In this document: positions 1-6,418 of the stretch, one piece after another | How the letters are laid out: every line of letters starts with the position of its first letter | Position numbering within the stretch: the stretch's first letter is position 1 | DNA from: Chloroflexota bacterium | Lineage (GTDB): Bacteria; Chloroflexota; Limnocylindria; QHBO01 | Reading direction: 5' to 3' | NCBI GenBank assembly: GCA_013820865.1 | Contig: JACDHU010000032.1 | Location: 1 to 10,748 of the forward strand | Length of the DNA: 10,748 nucleotides | The notes under the pieces: model-generated | Seen by the model: only the letters and a program-made list of their open reading frames with translations | Told to the model about the DNA's origin: nothing | Database searches by the model: none | Made by a program: the position numbers and the translations under genes

Positions 1-171
1 GTCGACGAGGGCCCGCTTCAAGAGCTCGAGCGCCGGCTCGCTCCGCTCTTCGACGACGCAGCGCATTCGCCTGCCGATCACTTCGACAATGTCCTACGTC
101 ACCGCCGACGCCATCGCCGATGGCTCTTACTCCCTTGCAAAGGCGGCTATCGCGAGGATGGCGCCGGGTGA
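1..171 (+). CDS. C-terminal end of an open frame entering from the left edge (uncertain)
   Basis: Frame 1 is open from the first base to a TGA at 169-171 (56 codons plus stop). Up to about base 90 it reads like a real soluble protein: acidic and leucine-rich, containing LERRLAPLFDD and then ADHFDNVLRH. After that it turns into an arginine/histidine run (RHRRRHRRW) typical of out-of-frame reading. At about the same point frame 2 becomes protein-like and continues to 607. Two readings fit. Either this is the tail of an upstream gene overlapping the next gene by about 80 bases, which is unusually long, or it is the N-terminal part of the 89-607 protein separated by a +1 frameshift. No function is recognised. 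Confidence is low because the start lies outside the window. Confidence 0.25.
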   Translation, partial: VDEGPLQELERRLAPLFDDAAHSPADHFDNVLRHRRRHRRWLLLPCKGGYREDGAG

Positions 172-607
172 AACGTGGCCGGCTGCAGCGATCGTTGACG
201 TATTCATATCGAGTTCGAGATGGGGGCACGCGGTTGATGCGTTCGCAATGCTGTGTCGGGAGCTTGTCATGCGCTCGCCGGAGGATCGGTTCGGAAGACG
301 CTCCGGGGCATTGGGACATCTTGGTGCCTTCTATCTCGCGAGCGGCGATCGGACGACTGCAGAGCAGCTGTGGAGCGCCGCTGAGCGGCCCCTATACCTC
401 GATGGCGCCATGTGTGACTTCGCCATCGCATTGGTCGCCAATGGGGTTTTTCTGCTAGAGCCGGTCCGGCAGCATGCGCTGGTGGTGCGGACTGTATCAA
501 TCCGCCAGAATCTGCTCAGCCGGCTCGGCTACAAGCTTGCTCAGCCTTCAGTTGAAACAGCCGACCCGTCAGTGGTGGGAAACGATGGACGGGAGGCGAC
601 CGAGTGA
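89..607 (+). CDS. Hypothetical protein, helical and possibly TPR-like
   Basis: A 172-residue soluble protein that I do not recognise. It has no signal peptide and no membrane segment. Alternating hydrophobic helices (around residues 10-24, 44-60, 72-98 and 107-125) with a phrase like YLASGDRTTAEQLWSAAER resemble a helical-repeat (TPR-like) solenoid, but no repeat is clear enough to assign. Third codon positions are GC-rich from ATG 89 on, which supports real coding. Somewhat rarer codons (ATA, TCA, AGT) occur than in the genes to the right. The frame is open to the window edge, but upstream of 89 it reads as a Ser/Thr/Arg-rich shadow, so ATG 89 or a frameshift join to the frame-1 peptide is the likely beginning. 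The stop lies 7 bp before a set of CCGGACAT repeats. It could be a degraded or accessory gene. Confidence 0.45.
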   Translation: MSYVTADAIADGSYSLAKAAIARMAPGETWPAAAIVDVFISSSRWGHAVDAFAMLCRELVMRSPEDRFGRRSGALGHLGAFYLASGDRTTAEQLWSAAERPLYLDGAMCDFAIALVANGVFLLEPVRQHALVVRTVSIRQNLLSRLGYKLAQPSVETADPSVVGNDGREATE

Positions 608-614
608 CACCGAT

Positions 615-699
615 CCGGACATCGCGTGAACAGGGCCGGACATTGCCGTGAACGCGGCCGGACAATCAACGATCACACGAATGGACATTGGCTGGTGTC
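615..699 (+). repeat. Four degenerate ~22-bp direct repeats with a GGACA core
   Basis: Units begin at 615, 636, 658 and 681. The best pair is CCGGACATCGCGTGAAC and CCGGACATTGCCGTGAAC, followed by the weaker CCGGACAATCAACG and ATGGACATTGGCTGGTG. The GGACA cores are 21, 22 and 23 bp apart, about two helical turns, so all would face the same side of the DNA. Multiple short repeats at an element's end are known as transposase-binding sites in IS21-type insertion sequences. This array could be the remnant end of such an element, or a cluster of regulator sites. No transposase gene is present in the window. Confidence 0.5.
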
Positions 700-928
700 T
701 CACCACACCCCTCGCGCCGGCGCGCCACTCTTGACGACCGAGCCCACGTGGACAATCTCGAGCTCGTGATGGGCCGTACACCAAACGGACGATTGATGTA
801 CGGCATCGCGATGCCTGATCCGGCGGGAGCCAACTCAGATCAGGCAATGCGGGAGGTTCATGGCACAATGGCTTGTAGGTGTGCGAGGGCGCTGTGCGGT
901 CAATGGCGAACGCTCAATGCCGAGTTAG

Positions 929-945
929 GTGCTCTGCCTGAGCAC
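929..945. promoter_or_regulatory. Inverted repeat GTGCTC-N5-GAGCAC upstream of tRNA-Pro
   Basis: A perfect 6-bp inverted repeat with a TGCCT loop ends 7 bp before the first base of the tRNA. It could be a small hairpin in the pre-tRNA 5' leader or a protein-binding site. It lacks a T tract, so it is unlikely to be a terminator. Chance occurrence is possible. Confidence 0.3.
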
Positions 946-952
946 GGAACAT

Positions 953-1029
953 CGGGGCGTAGATCAGTCTGGCAGATCGCCTGCTTTGGGAGCAGGAGGC
1001 CGCCGGTTCGAATCCGGCCGCCCCGACCA
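953..1029 (+). tRNA. tRNA-Pro, anticodon TGG
   Basis: A complete 77-nt cloverleaf can be folded by eye. The acceptor stem CGGGGCG (953-959) pairs with CGCCCCG (1019-1025). The D stem is GATC/GATC (962-965 with 975-978), with GG in the loop. The anticodon stem CCTGC/GCAGG (980-984 with 992-996) carries loop TTTGGGA with anticodon TGG at 987-989. A 5-nt variable loop follows. The T stem GCCGG/CCGGC surrounds TTCGAAT. The discriminator base is A1026 and the CCA end is encoded (1027-1029). TGG reads proline codons of the CCN box. The gene is 25 bp upstream of the WecA-like gene on the same strand, with no terminator between them, so the two are probably on one transcript. Confidence 0.97.
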
Positions 1030-1054
1030 CCACTTCTGCCGCTACCATCGGCCG

Positions 1055-2008
1055 ATGCCAACGGCGCTCACTTCCGCAGCCGCACTCGTGATCGCGCTGA
1101 TCATCACTCCCATCGTGCGGATGTACGGCCACAGGTTCGGCCTGCTCGACGAGCCGGGTGGCCGCAAGATCCATTCGGTCCCCGTCCCGCGGCTGGGGGG
1201 CATCGCGATGGCCATCGCCTTCGGCATCGCCATCGGCCTGGCAGCACTATTCTGGAACGATCTCGGCGCCACGCTCGGGCTCCGGCCAAATCGGGCTCCG
1301 GCCATCCTTGCCGGCGTCAGCCTCCTGCTGGCCGTCGGGATCATTGATGACACGCGAGGCATGCGGGCTTTCGTCAAGCTCGCATGCCAGATCGGGGCGG
1401 CCGTGCTTGCCTTTTCGCTGGGACTGAGCCTCGAGCGCTTTCACTTTCCGTGGGGCATCCTGGATCTGGGGCCATTTGCCCTGCCGATCACCGTGGCCTG
1501 GATCGTGGGCGTCATTAACGCCGTGAACCTGATCGACGGGCTCGATGGCCTTGCCTCGGCCGTGGTGCTGACCGTGCTCGGTGCGTTCGGGCTCATCGCC
1601 GTGACCGATGGCGCCCATCCGACCCTCTTCATCACTGCCGCGACCGCGGGCGCGGCCGCCGGATTTCTGGCATACAACCTCCATCCGGCCTCGATCATCA
1701 TGGGCGATACCGGCGCGATGTTTCTCGGGTTCGTGGTGGCGGCCATCGGTATCTCGCTGACCCAGGACAGTGTCACGCCACAGGCACCGTGGGTTCCGAT
1801 CATCGCGCTGGGCGTGCCGATTCTCGATACGGCATGGGCGGTCGTCCGCCGCACCGCACGCGGTGAGCCGTTCTTCCGTGCCGACCGCGGCCACATTCAC
1901 CATCAACTGCTTCGGATTGGCTTCAGCCAGCGTGACGCGATGCTGAGCCTGACCGCCGTCTCGGGCGGCCTCGCCATCCTTGCCGTCGTGCTGGGCCGGC
2001 TGGAATGA
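1055..2008 (+). CDS. WecA/TagO-type undecaprenyl-phosphate sugar-1-phosphate transferase
   Basis: A 317-residue polytopic membrane protein of glycosyltransferase family 4 (MraY/WecA/TagO). Family members transfer HexNAc-1-phosphate, usually GlcNAc from UDP-GlcNAc, to polyprenyl phosphate at the cytoplasmic face, the first step of teichoic acid, O-antigen or related wall polymers. Signature motifs are present: RKIHSVPVPRLGG (37-49), the DD pair at 98-99 (GIIDDTRG), NAVNLIDGLDGLAS (155-168), MGDTGAMFLGF (216-226; the usual Ser after GDxG is Ala) and the HIHH motif at 280-283. The last favours WecA/TagO over MraY. Length is normal for the family. ATG 1055 is chosen because the open frame upstream runs through the tRNA. 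No Shine-Dalgarno is visible in the 25-bp leader. It converges with the LCP gene, 6 bp between stops. The sugar substrate cannot be told from sequence. Confidence 0.93.
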   Translation: MPTALTSAAALVIALIITPIVRMYGHRFGLLDEPGGRKIHSVPVPRLGGIAMAIAFGIAIGLAALFWNDLGATLGLRPNRAPAILAGVSLLLAVGIIDDTRGMRAFVKLACQIGAAVLAFSLGLSLERFHFPWGILDLGPFALPITVAWIVGVINAVNLIDGLDGLASAVVLTVLGAFGLIAVTDGAHPTLFITAATAGAAAGFLAYNLHPASIIMGDTGAMFLGFVVAAIGISLTQDSVTPQAPWVPIIALGVPILDTAWAVVRRTARGEPFFRADRGHIHHQLLRIGFSQRDAMLSLTAVSGGLAILAVVLGRLE

Positions 2009-2014
2009 GTTCGG

Positions 2015-3535
2015 TCAGGGTGTCGGCGTCTCGGCCTCCGCCTCGGCACCGGGTGTGGCGGCCGTAGTGCCGAGGTACCAGCCGCGCAGCGCATCGGGCG
2101 CAAAGATCCTCGCCATTTCGTCGCGGATGGCATCGCGCTTCGGCAGGAGCAGGTAGTTGGTGTCGGGGTCGACCGGCAGGTCGACATATTCGGGATAGCC
2201 GAGCACCAGCCGGTCGATATCAGGCCCTGTGATCAGCGGCAGGAGCGACGAGAGGTCGCCGGCCTGGTCGCGCGCGAAGTCCGTGCTGACGGTTCGACCG
2301 ATGGCGCCCAGGATGGCGGGAAGCTCGAATATCGTATCGGCCTGTGCCAGCTCTTGGCGCACGGCGAGCAGGAGGCGCTGCTGTCGGTCGCTGCGCGCGA
2401 AATCGCTCTGCGGCACGCGTTCGCCATCGGGCATCTCGATCCAGCCCTTGCGGCTGCGAGCGTAGGCCAGCGCGTCGATGCCGCTGTACTCGTGGCAGCC
2501 CCGCGGCAGGATGAGCGGCCCACGGTCGCCCTCGTTGTCGAGGCTACCGTCGAATTCGGGATCGACCAGGCGGCCCGGCAGGCACAGTTCGATGCCCCCC
2601 AGCGCGTCGATCAGCCCGGCAAAGCCCGCCATGTCGACGCGAGCGTAGTGGTGAATCTCGATGCCGAGATACAGGCCGACCGATGCTTCGATCGTGCGCA
2701 GTCCGCAGGCGGTCGGGCTGTCGGGCCGATCCGGGCACCACAGAGCTGGATTCCCCGAGGCCCGGGCTGGCATCTCGTTGACCTTGCCGGGATAGAGTCC
2801 GCCGATGTACATCCGCTCGTTGGGAAGGGGCACGAAGCCGGTGTCGCGCGGCACCGAGATCATCACCGCTGTCTCGTCAACCGGGTCGACGCTGATGACC
2901 AGGATCACGTCGGTCAGGACCGCCTCGCGGCCCGGCGCCGCATCGGTCCCCAACAGGAGAATGTTGATGCGCTCGTCGCCGTCCCAACGGTACTCCGGCG
3001 TGCTGATCGGCTCATCAGGATCCTGATCCTCACCAGGCTCGCTGCCATCGTCAGGTGAGGGAATCGTGCCCGGCTCGTCATCGGGGTCGGTGCCGTCGAA
3101 GATCTGCGCAAGCGATCCCTCCAGGTGCGCCACGACCACGCCGACCCAGGCGTGCATCGCCACGGTCGCGATCAGTAGGGCACCGACCGCCATGAGTGCA
3201 CTGCGCCGGCGGGAGCCGGCGAGTTCGCGGCGCGGGGTGAGGCCAGCGTGGGCAATCGCTGCAGCTCGCCAGAACAGCAGCGCGCCGTTCAGCAAGAGCA
3301 CAGCGGTCAGGAATCCGGTCGAGAGCAGGCTGTTGCCCAGGTCGCCGGCGATCCCGCTGACGACGGCAATGGTCAGGGCCGCCAGCAGCAGCACCGGCAC
3401 GGCGAAGAGGACCGCCGGGCGCCAGCGGCTCGCGTAGGCCTGTCCCAAACCGGGAAATACGAAGGACAGAAGCGCGGCGAGCCAGGGCCGAGGGGGTCGC
3501 GCATGGACCGCGTGGGACTGAAGGGTGTCGACCAT
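2015..3535 (-). CDS. LytR-CpsA-Psr (LCP) family cell-wall glycopolymer ligase with multi-TM N-terminus
   Basis: A 506-residue membrane protein. LCP enzymes transfer undecaprenyl-pyrophosphate-linked glycopolymers onto peptidoglycan outside the membrane. Residues 18-36 carry a PGLGQAY motif. Hydrophobic segments lie around 18-34, 39-62, 71-97 and 112-136. An acidic, proline-rich linker (about 147-180) leads to the extracellular LCP domain (about 188-400), with INILLLGTDAA, the LTDV aspartate 209, SVPRD (R230, D231), GGIELCLPG, ALAYARSRKG (R360) and FARSDRQQRLL (R381, D383, R384). These correspond to the family's conserved Asp and Arg residues that bind pyrophosphate and metal. A basic and acidic C-terminal region of about 100 residues follows. 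An extended -10-like box sits 13 bp upstream of the ATG, with no Shine-Dalgarno. Most family members have one anchor, so the four-segment N-terminus is unusual. It is convergent with the WecA-like gene, which makes the lipid-linked precursor of such polymers. Confidence 0.92.
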   Translation of the reverse strand: MVDTLQSHAVHARPPRPWLAALLSFVFPGLGQAYASRWRPAVLFAVPVLLLAALTIAVVSGIAGDLGNSLLSTGFLTAVLLLNGALLFWRAAAIAHAGLTPRRELAGSRRRSALMAVGALLIATVAMHAWVGVVVAHLEGSLAQIFDGTDPDDEPGTIPSPDDGSEPGEDQDPDEPISTPEYRWDGDERINILLLGTDAAPGREAVLTDVILVISVDPVDETAVMISVPRDTGFVPLPNERMYIGGLYPGKVNEMPARASGNPALWCPDRPDSPTACGLRTIEASVGLYLGIEIHHYARVDMAGFAGLIDALGGIELCLPGRLVDPEFDGSLDNEGDRGPLILPRGCHEYSGIDALAYARSRKGWIEMPDGERVPQSDFARSDRQQRLLLAVRQELAQADTIFELPAILGAIGRTVSTDFARDQAGDLSSLLPLITGPDIDRLVLGYPEYVDLPVDPDTNYLLLPKRDAIRDEMARIFAPDALRGWYLGTTAATPGAEAEAETPTP

Positions 3536-3547
3536 GGAAGGGTCCGG

Positions 3548-3556
3548 AGTGTATCA
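3548..3556 (-). promoter_or_regulatory. Extended -10 box of the LCP gene (TGATACACT)
   Basis: On the minus strand TGATACACT (TGn plus TACACT) ends 12 bp before the LCP ATG at 3535. Transcription starting 6-9 bp downstream would give a leader of only a few bases. No clear -35 hexamer is seen at the usual distance. The box is similar to TGCTAGACT before the gene at 6473. Confidence 0.4.
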
Positions 3557-3605
3557 CCGGAGCGCGGATGGACCCGAGTGAGCACCTGCGCGCGCAAAAT
3601 GGGGG

Positions 3606-3626
3606 TAGTACGGATGGGTTAGTACG
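3606..3626. repeat. Direct heptamer repeat TAGTACG-N7-TAGTACG in divergent promoter region
   Basis: TAGTACG occurs at 3606-3612 and 3620-3626, start to start 14 bp, immediately upstream of the putative -35 of the diguanylate cyclase gene. Each copy contains GTAC, itself a palindrome. This is a possible regulator-binding site for the divergent LCP/cyclase pair. The evidence is only the repeat and its position. Confidence 0.35.
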
Positions 3627-3627
3627 T

Positions 3628-3657
3628 TTGCGCCATCTCTCTCGCGGCCGCCATACT
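3628..3657 (+). promoter_or_regulatory. Putative promoter of the diguanylate cyclase gene
   Basis: TTGCGC (3628-3633) and CATACT (3652-3657), separated by 18 bp, resemble weak sigma-70-type -35 and -10 boxes. A start near 3664 would give a leader of roughly 55 nt, which contains the GAGGA ribosome-binding sequence at 3712-3716 and the 11-codon frame at 3694-3729. Confidence 0.35.
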
Positions 3658-3693
3658 GGGCCGGCCGACATTGCGAAGGCCCCGAGCCACTTG

Positions 3694-3729
3694 ATGCCGC
3701 GCCGCAACACCGAGGAAATGTGCCGCTAG
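3694..3729 (+). CDS. Possible 11-residue leader peptide overlapping the cyclase start
   Basis: ATG 3694 opens a frame reading MPRRNTEEMCR and stops with TAG at 3727-3729, overlapping the GTG start (3720) of the cyclase gene in another frame. Translation ending there could re-initiate at GTG 3720. A shorter ATG-TGC-CGC-TAG frame (3718) lies within it. No good ribosome-binding site precedes ATG 3694, so it may be meaningless. Confidence 0.15.
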   Translation: MPRRNTEEMCR

Positions 3730-5213
3730 AACTCACGGTCATTGCTGTCACGGCGCTTCTTGCCGGCCTGTTGCTGGTCGGGGTGATGCTGGCCGGCCGC
3801 AGCATGCCCGGCGCCGCGCGCCCTTCCGGCGCCGAAGTGATCGCGCCGGGGCGGGTCTCTGGGCCCCGACCGGGGCCAGGGGAGCGCGATGCCCCAGACG
3901 CGGAGTCCACCCTGCGCGTCGTCTGGTGGTTGACCATCACCATCGTGCTGCTCGGCGTCGGGGCGAGCGGGTCTTTCGCCGCCGGCCAGGCGTCGATCTT
4001 CCTACTCGGCGGCGTCGCCGTCCTGGCCGTGGTGCTTTTCCACGAGCTGCTTGCTCAATCTCGGCGCGGGAGCCTGGGCCGGCTGGCCGAGGTGCTCACT
4101 GCGGTCGCGCTCATCGGTGGCCTGCTCGTGCTCACCGGGTTCGCGTCATCGCCGTTCGCCATGCTCTTCGCGCTCGTTGCGGTGGCTGCAGCGCTCGCCT
4201 ACGGGCCGCGGGCCGGGCTCACGGCCGCCGGACTGGCCACCGCCGCCTTTGCCACGGTGCTCCTTGCCGACCCCGCCCTGGCGTCATACGGACCGGAGGA
4301 CGCCCTGCGCCTGTCGATCGGGCTCGGGGCGACGTGGCTGCTCGCATTCGTGGCCGTCGCGTACTCCGGGCGCCAACGTCGGACGGTGGACCATGCGCTG
4401 GCGCTGTCGCGCACGGATCCCCTCACCGGGCTCTTCAACCGATCGCAGCTGTTCGTGACCCTCGAACAGGAAGTCAGCCGCACGCGGCGCAGTGAACGCG
4501 GGTTCTGTGTGCTGATGATCGACCTGGATGGGCTCAAGGCGATCAACGACACCTCCGGCCATCTCCGCGGCGACGAGATCCTGCGCTCGGTCGGTGCAGT
4601 GATCCACGGCTCGATCCGGACCGTGGACAGCGCCTACCGCTATGGCGGTGACGAATTCGTGGTGATGCTGCCGGAGACGGACATCGTTGGTGCCTTCGTG
4701 GTCGCGGAGAAGATTCGTGTCGGTGCCGAAGAGGTCGGCATGTTGCTGGCCGGCATCGAGCCGGTGACCAGCGTCAGCATCGGGCTCGTCTCGCACCCGG
4801 AGGACGGGCTGTCCGCCGAAGAGCTGATGAGCGCCGCCGACCGCGCCATGTACGCCGCCAAGAGGCTCGGCAAGAACCAGATCAGCGGCAATCCGCGACC
4901 GCGACCCGCACTGCTGGCTCGCCGTTCGACCACCGTCGAAGGACCCGCAGAGCCGAAGCCGATGACCGCCGAGGCGACGCCTGAGCCGGCCGCGACACCA
5001 CCGCCGGCGACCGCCGTGGCGCCATCCGAGGAGGGCGCGGTGGCCGTGGAGGTCGGGCCAGTGGTCAGGCCGCAGGGTGAGGTGGATGACGCCGAGCCCG
5101 ATGCGCGGGACGTTCGGCGGCAGATCGCAACGGCCAGTCGCTCGTTCGATCCTGATCACCAGATTCGGCGCGCCATGGACGCATTCTTCTCGCCGTCGGC
5201 GCCACCCGACTAA
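3720..5213 (+). CDS. Membrane-bound GGDEF diguanylate cyclase
   Basis: A 497-residue protein that by family condenses two GTP to cyclic di-GMP. About seven hydrophobic segments (around 4-26, 68-88, 92-111, 123-141, 144-162, 165-184 and 197-216) form a membrane sensor-like module with no recognised sensory domain. The cytoplasmic GGDEF domain spans about 228-392: DPLTGLFNR (233-241), MIDLDGLKAIND with metal-binding D268, and a canonical GGDEF at 309-313. RTVD (300-303) lies five residues before it and matches the inhibitory I-site RxxD, so the enzyme is expected to be active and product-inhibited. SIGLVSHPEDG and AMYAAKRLGKN complete the domain. A Pro/Ala-rich tail (about 393-497) follows, ending in a possible short helix. 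The start is GTG 3720. GAGGA at 3712-3716 is only 3 bp away, so M23 (3786) is an alternative that would lose the first membrane segment. The gene is convergent with the DUF3048 gene. Confidence 0.93.
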   Translation: MPLELTVIAVTALLAGLLLVGVMLAGRSMPGAARPSGAEVIAPGRVSGPRPGPGERDAPDAESTLRVVWWLTITIVLLGVGASGSFAAGQASIFLLGGVAVLAVVLFHELLAQSRRGSLGRLAEVLTAVALIGGLLVLTGFASSPFAMLFALVAVAAALAYGPRAGLTAAGLATAAFATVLLADPALASYGPEDALRLSIGLGATWLLAFVAVAYSGRQRRTVDHALALSRTDPLTGLFNRSQLFVTLEQEVSRTRRSERGFCVLMIDLDGLKAINDTSGHLRGDEILRSVGAVIHGSIRTVDSAYRYGGDEFVVMLPETDIVGAFVVAEKIRVGAEEVGMLLAGIEPVTSVSIGLVSHPEDGLSAEELMSAADRAMYAAKRLGKNQISGNPRPRPALLARRSTTVEGPAEPKPMTAEATPEPAATPPPATAVAPSEEGAVAVEVGPVVRPQGEVDDAEPDARDVRRQIATASRSFDPDHQIRRAMDAFFSPSAPPD

Positions 5214-5242
5214 GAGCGGCCGACGCCGGATCACTGGCTGAA

Positions 5243-6409
5243 CTAGCCTTCGGAGATGCCGCTCCCGATCGGAACGATGTGCCACCACGTCTTGCCCGCC
5301 GGAAGGATGACCGGGTCACCGCTGTCAGCGTAGCTCCAGGTGGTGACATCCTCGGGGGTATCGCGCGACCAGCGCACATCATGACCTCGGCCCTCGAGAT
5401 AGAGCACGCCGACACCGCTCTCCACGAGATACTCGCGACGCCGGGGGAACCCTCCCGGATCGTTCTCGCCGATCAGCACGTCCTGGCGCACGACCTGCAC
5501 GATCACCGTCTTGGTGCTGATTCGGTCGCCGGTGAGCGCCTCGTAGTTCGGGACCCCGGCATCGGTGCGCAGCCACTTTTGGGTTCGGTCGTCCCATTGC
5601 CAGCCGAAGTTCCAGAAGCTGGCCGTCTGAAAGCCGATGGCGTTTACCGCTCGACCGTCCGGCAGCTCGGGATCGCCGGCGAATTCGAACGGCGCCCGCA
5701 CGTCGCCCGCCCGCCCGGTGCGACCGGCCAGCACGCCGCCTTCCTCCATCTGCGCTCGAGCGGCGTCGACGTCAAGGTAGACATTGTGCGGCGCGCCCCA
5801 CGGCCCGGCGCGATAGAAGAATCCCCACCCGCCGCTCAGGCCGTTGGCATACGGCATGTCGACCGCCTTGAAGCTCCGCAGCACCGGACCGGCGCCACCG
5901 AAGTGCAGGGTCAGGGCACGCATCTGCTGCCAGAGATCGCGGTGGAAGTAGCGGACGGATCGGATTGGCCCGACGCCGGCGTCCACCTGATCGCGACACA
6001 TGAATATCGCGGCCCAGCGGGTCGAGTTGCCCTCGACCGGGGCCTCCACCACGAGGTCGGCCAGGTTGAGCCCGGACGGCGGCCGCGCGATCGGGTTGTT
6101 CTCGATCGACACGAGCATTGGCACGCGCTCCGCGAGGGCGGGATCGGAGAGTCGCGTGCCGTTCATCGGACAGACCGCGACTGGCGTGGGCGATGGGGTC
6201 GGTGACGGCGACAACGTTGGTGAAGCGGTGGGCGAGGGTGATGGCGTTGGCGATGGTGAAGCCGTGGGGGACGGGGTTGCCGTGGGCGACGGCGCCGGCG
6301 TTGGCTCGGGAGTCGTGTTGATCATCGCGACCGATGCACCCAGCGCCACGGCCACGACCAGGAGCCCGCCCAACGCGAACAGGGCAGCGCGAGTTCGAAG
6401 GAAATGCAT
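5243..6409 (-). CDS. DUF3048 (YerB-like) membrane-anchored extracellular protein
   Basis: A 388-residue surface protein. Residues 8-30 are a single hydrophobic signal anchor. There is no lipobox, unlike the lipoprotein YerB of Bacillus. Residues 33-78 are a Pro/Ser/Thr-rich stalk. The DUF3048 N-terminal domain (about 80-230) shows its hallmarks: ARPPSGLNLADLVVEAPVEG, STRWAAIF and GVGPIRSVR (145-153). Residues 298-385 match the DUF3048 C-terminal domain (TKTVIVQVVRQD, GRGHDVRWSRDTPEDVT, PVILPAGKTWWHIVP). The biochemical function of the family is not established, and I assign none. C80 and C138 could form a disulfide. The ATG at 6409 has no good Shine-Dalgarno. A TAGGAT box ends 9 bp upstream. 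It shares a 63-bp divergent intergenic region with the trans-sulfuration enzyme gene. Confidence 0.9.
   Translation of the reverse strand: MHFLRTRAALFALGGLLVVAVALGASVAMINTTPEPTPAPSPTATPSPTASPSPTPSPSPTASPTLSPSPTPSPTPVAVCPMNGTRLSDPALAERVPMLVSIENNPIARPPSGLNLADLVVEAPVEGNSTRWAAIFMCRDQVDAGVGPIRSVRYFHRDLWQQMRALTLHFGGAGPVLRSFKAVDMPYANGLSGGWGFFYRAGPWGAPHNVYLDVDAARAQMEEGGVLAGRTGRAGDVRAPFEFAGDPELPDGRAVNAIGFQTASFWNFGWQWDDRTQKWLRTDAGVPNYEALTGDRISTKTVIVQVVRQDVLIGENDPGGFPRRREYLVESGVGVLYLEGRGHDVRWSRDTPEDVTTWSYADSGDPVILPAGKTWWHIVPIGSGISEG
6176..6313 (-). repeat. Low-complexity repeat encoding the Pro/Ser/Thr stalk of the DUF3048 protein
   Basis: Roughly 6-bp-periodic GGTGAC/GGCGAT-like units (as read on the + strand) encode alternating SP, TP and TPSP dipeptides on the minus strand, residues 33-78 of the DUF3048 protein. 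Such stalks span the wall, may be O-glycosylated, and vary in length by replication slippage. The + strand reads VGDG repeats here, which is a by-product. Confidence 0.8.
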
Positions 6410-6418
6410 GCGAGAGGC

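Larger units (their letters stand above)
608..952. other. 345-bp intergenic region without a convincing gene
   Basis: Apart from the GGACA repeats at its left end and a 6-bp hairpin (929-945) just before the tRNA, I see nothing firm. Open frames crossing this region on both strands have arginine/proline-rich, shadow-like translations, and one on the + strand runs straight through the tRNA. No clear -35/-10 pair for the tRNA stands out. Base composition is less GC-biased than in the genes to the right, which fits a decayed or spacer sequence. Confidence 0.5.

Noticed and set aside
615..699. CRISPR array
   Set aside because: The units are adjacent and degenerate with no unique spacers between identical repeats.
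953..1029. tRNA-Pro as an attachment site of an integrated island
   Set aside because: No second copy of the tRNA 3' end, no integrase gene and no phage or conjugation genes are seen in the window, and ordinary housekeeping genes follow directly.
929..1054. N-terminal extension of the WecA-like protein from the upstream ATG 929
   Set aside because: The extension would be translated from the tRNA sequence itself; ATG 1055 begins exactly at the first membrane segment expected for the family.
688..1347. Plus-strand open frame crossing the tRNA
   Set aside because: It runs through the tRNA and then out of frame through the WecA-like gene, and its translation is Arg/Pro/His-rich noise.
2354..3058. 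Plus-strand open frame opposite the LCP domain
   Set aside because: The minus strand carries all LCP motifs; this frame has no recognisable features.
5214..5242. Bidirectional terminator between the cyclase and DUF3048 genes
   Set aside because: The 29-bp gap shows no clear stem-loop or T tract.
4284..5288. Long minus-strand open frame (334 codons) opposite the diguanylate cyclase
   Set aside because: His/Arg/Gly-rich translation with no recognisable domain, lying opposite a well-supported GGDEF gene. It is a typical high-GC shadow.
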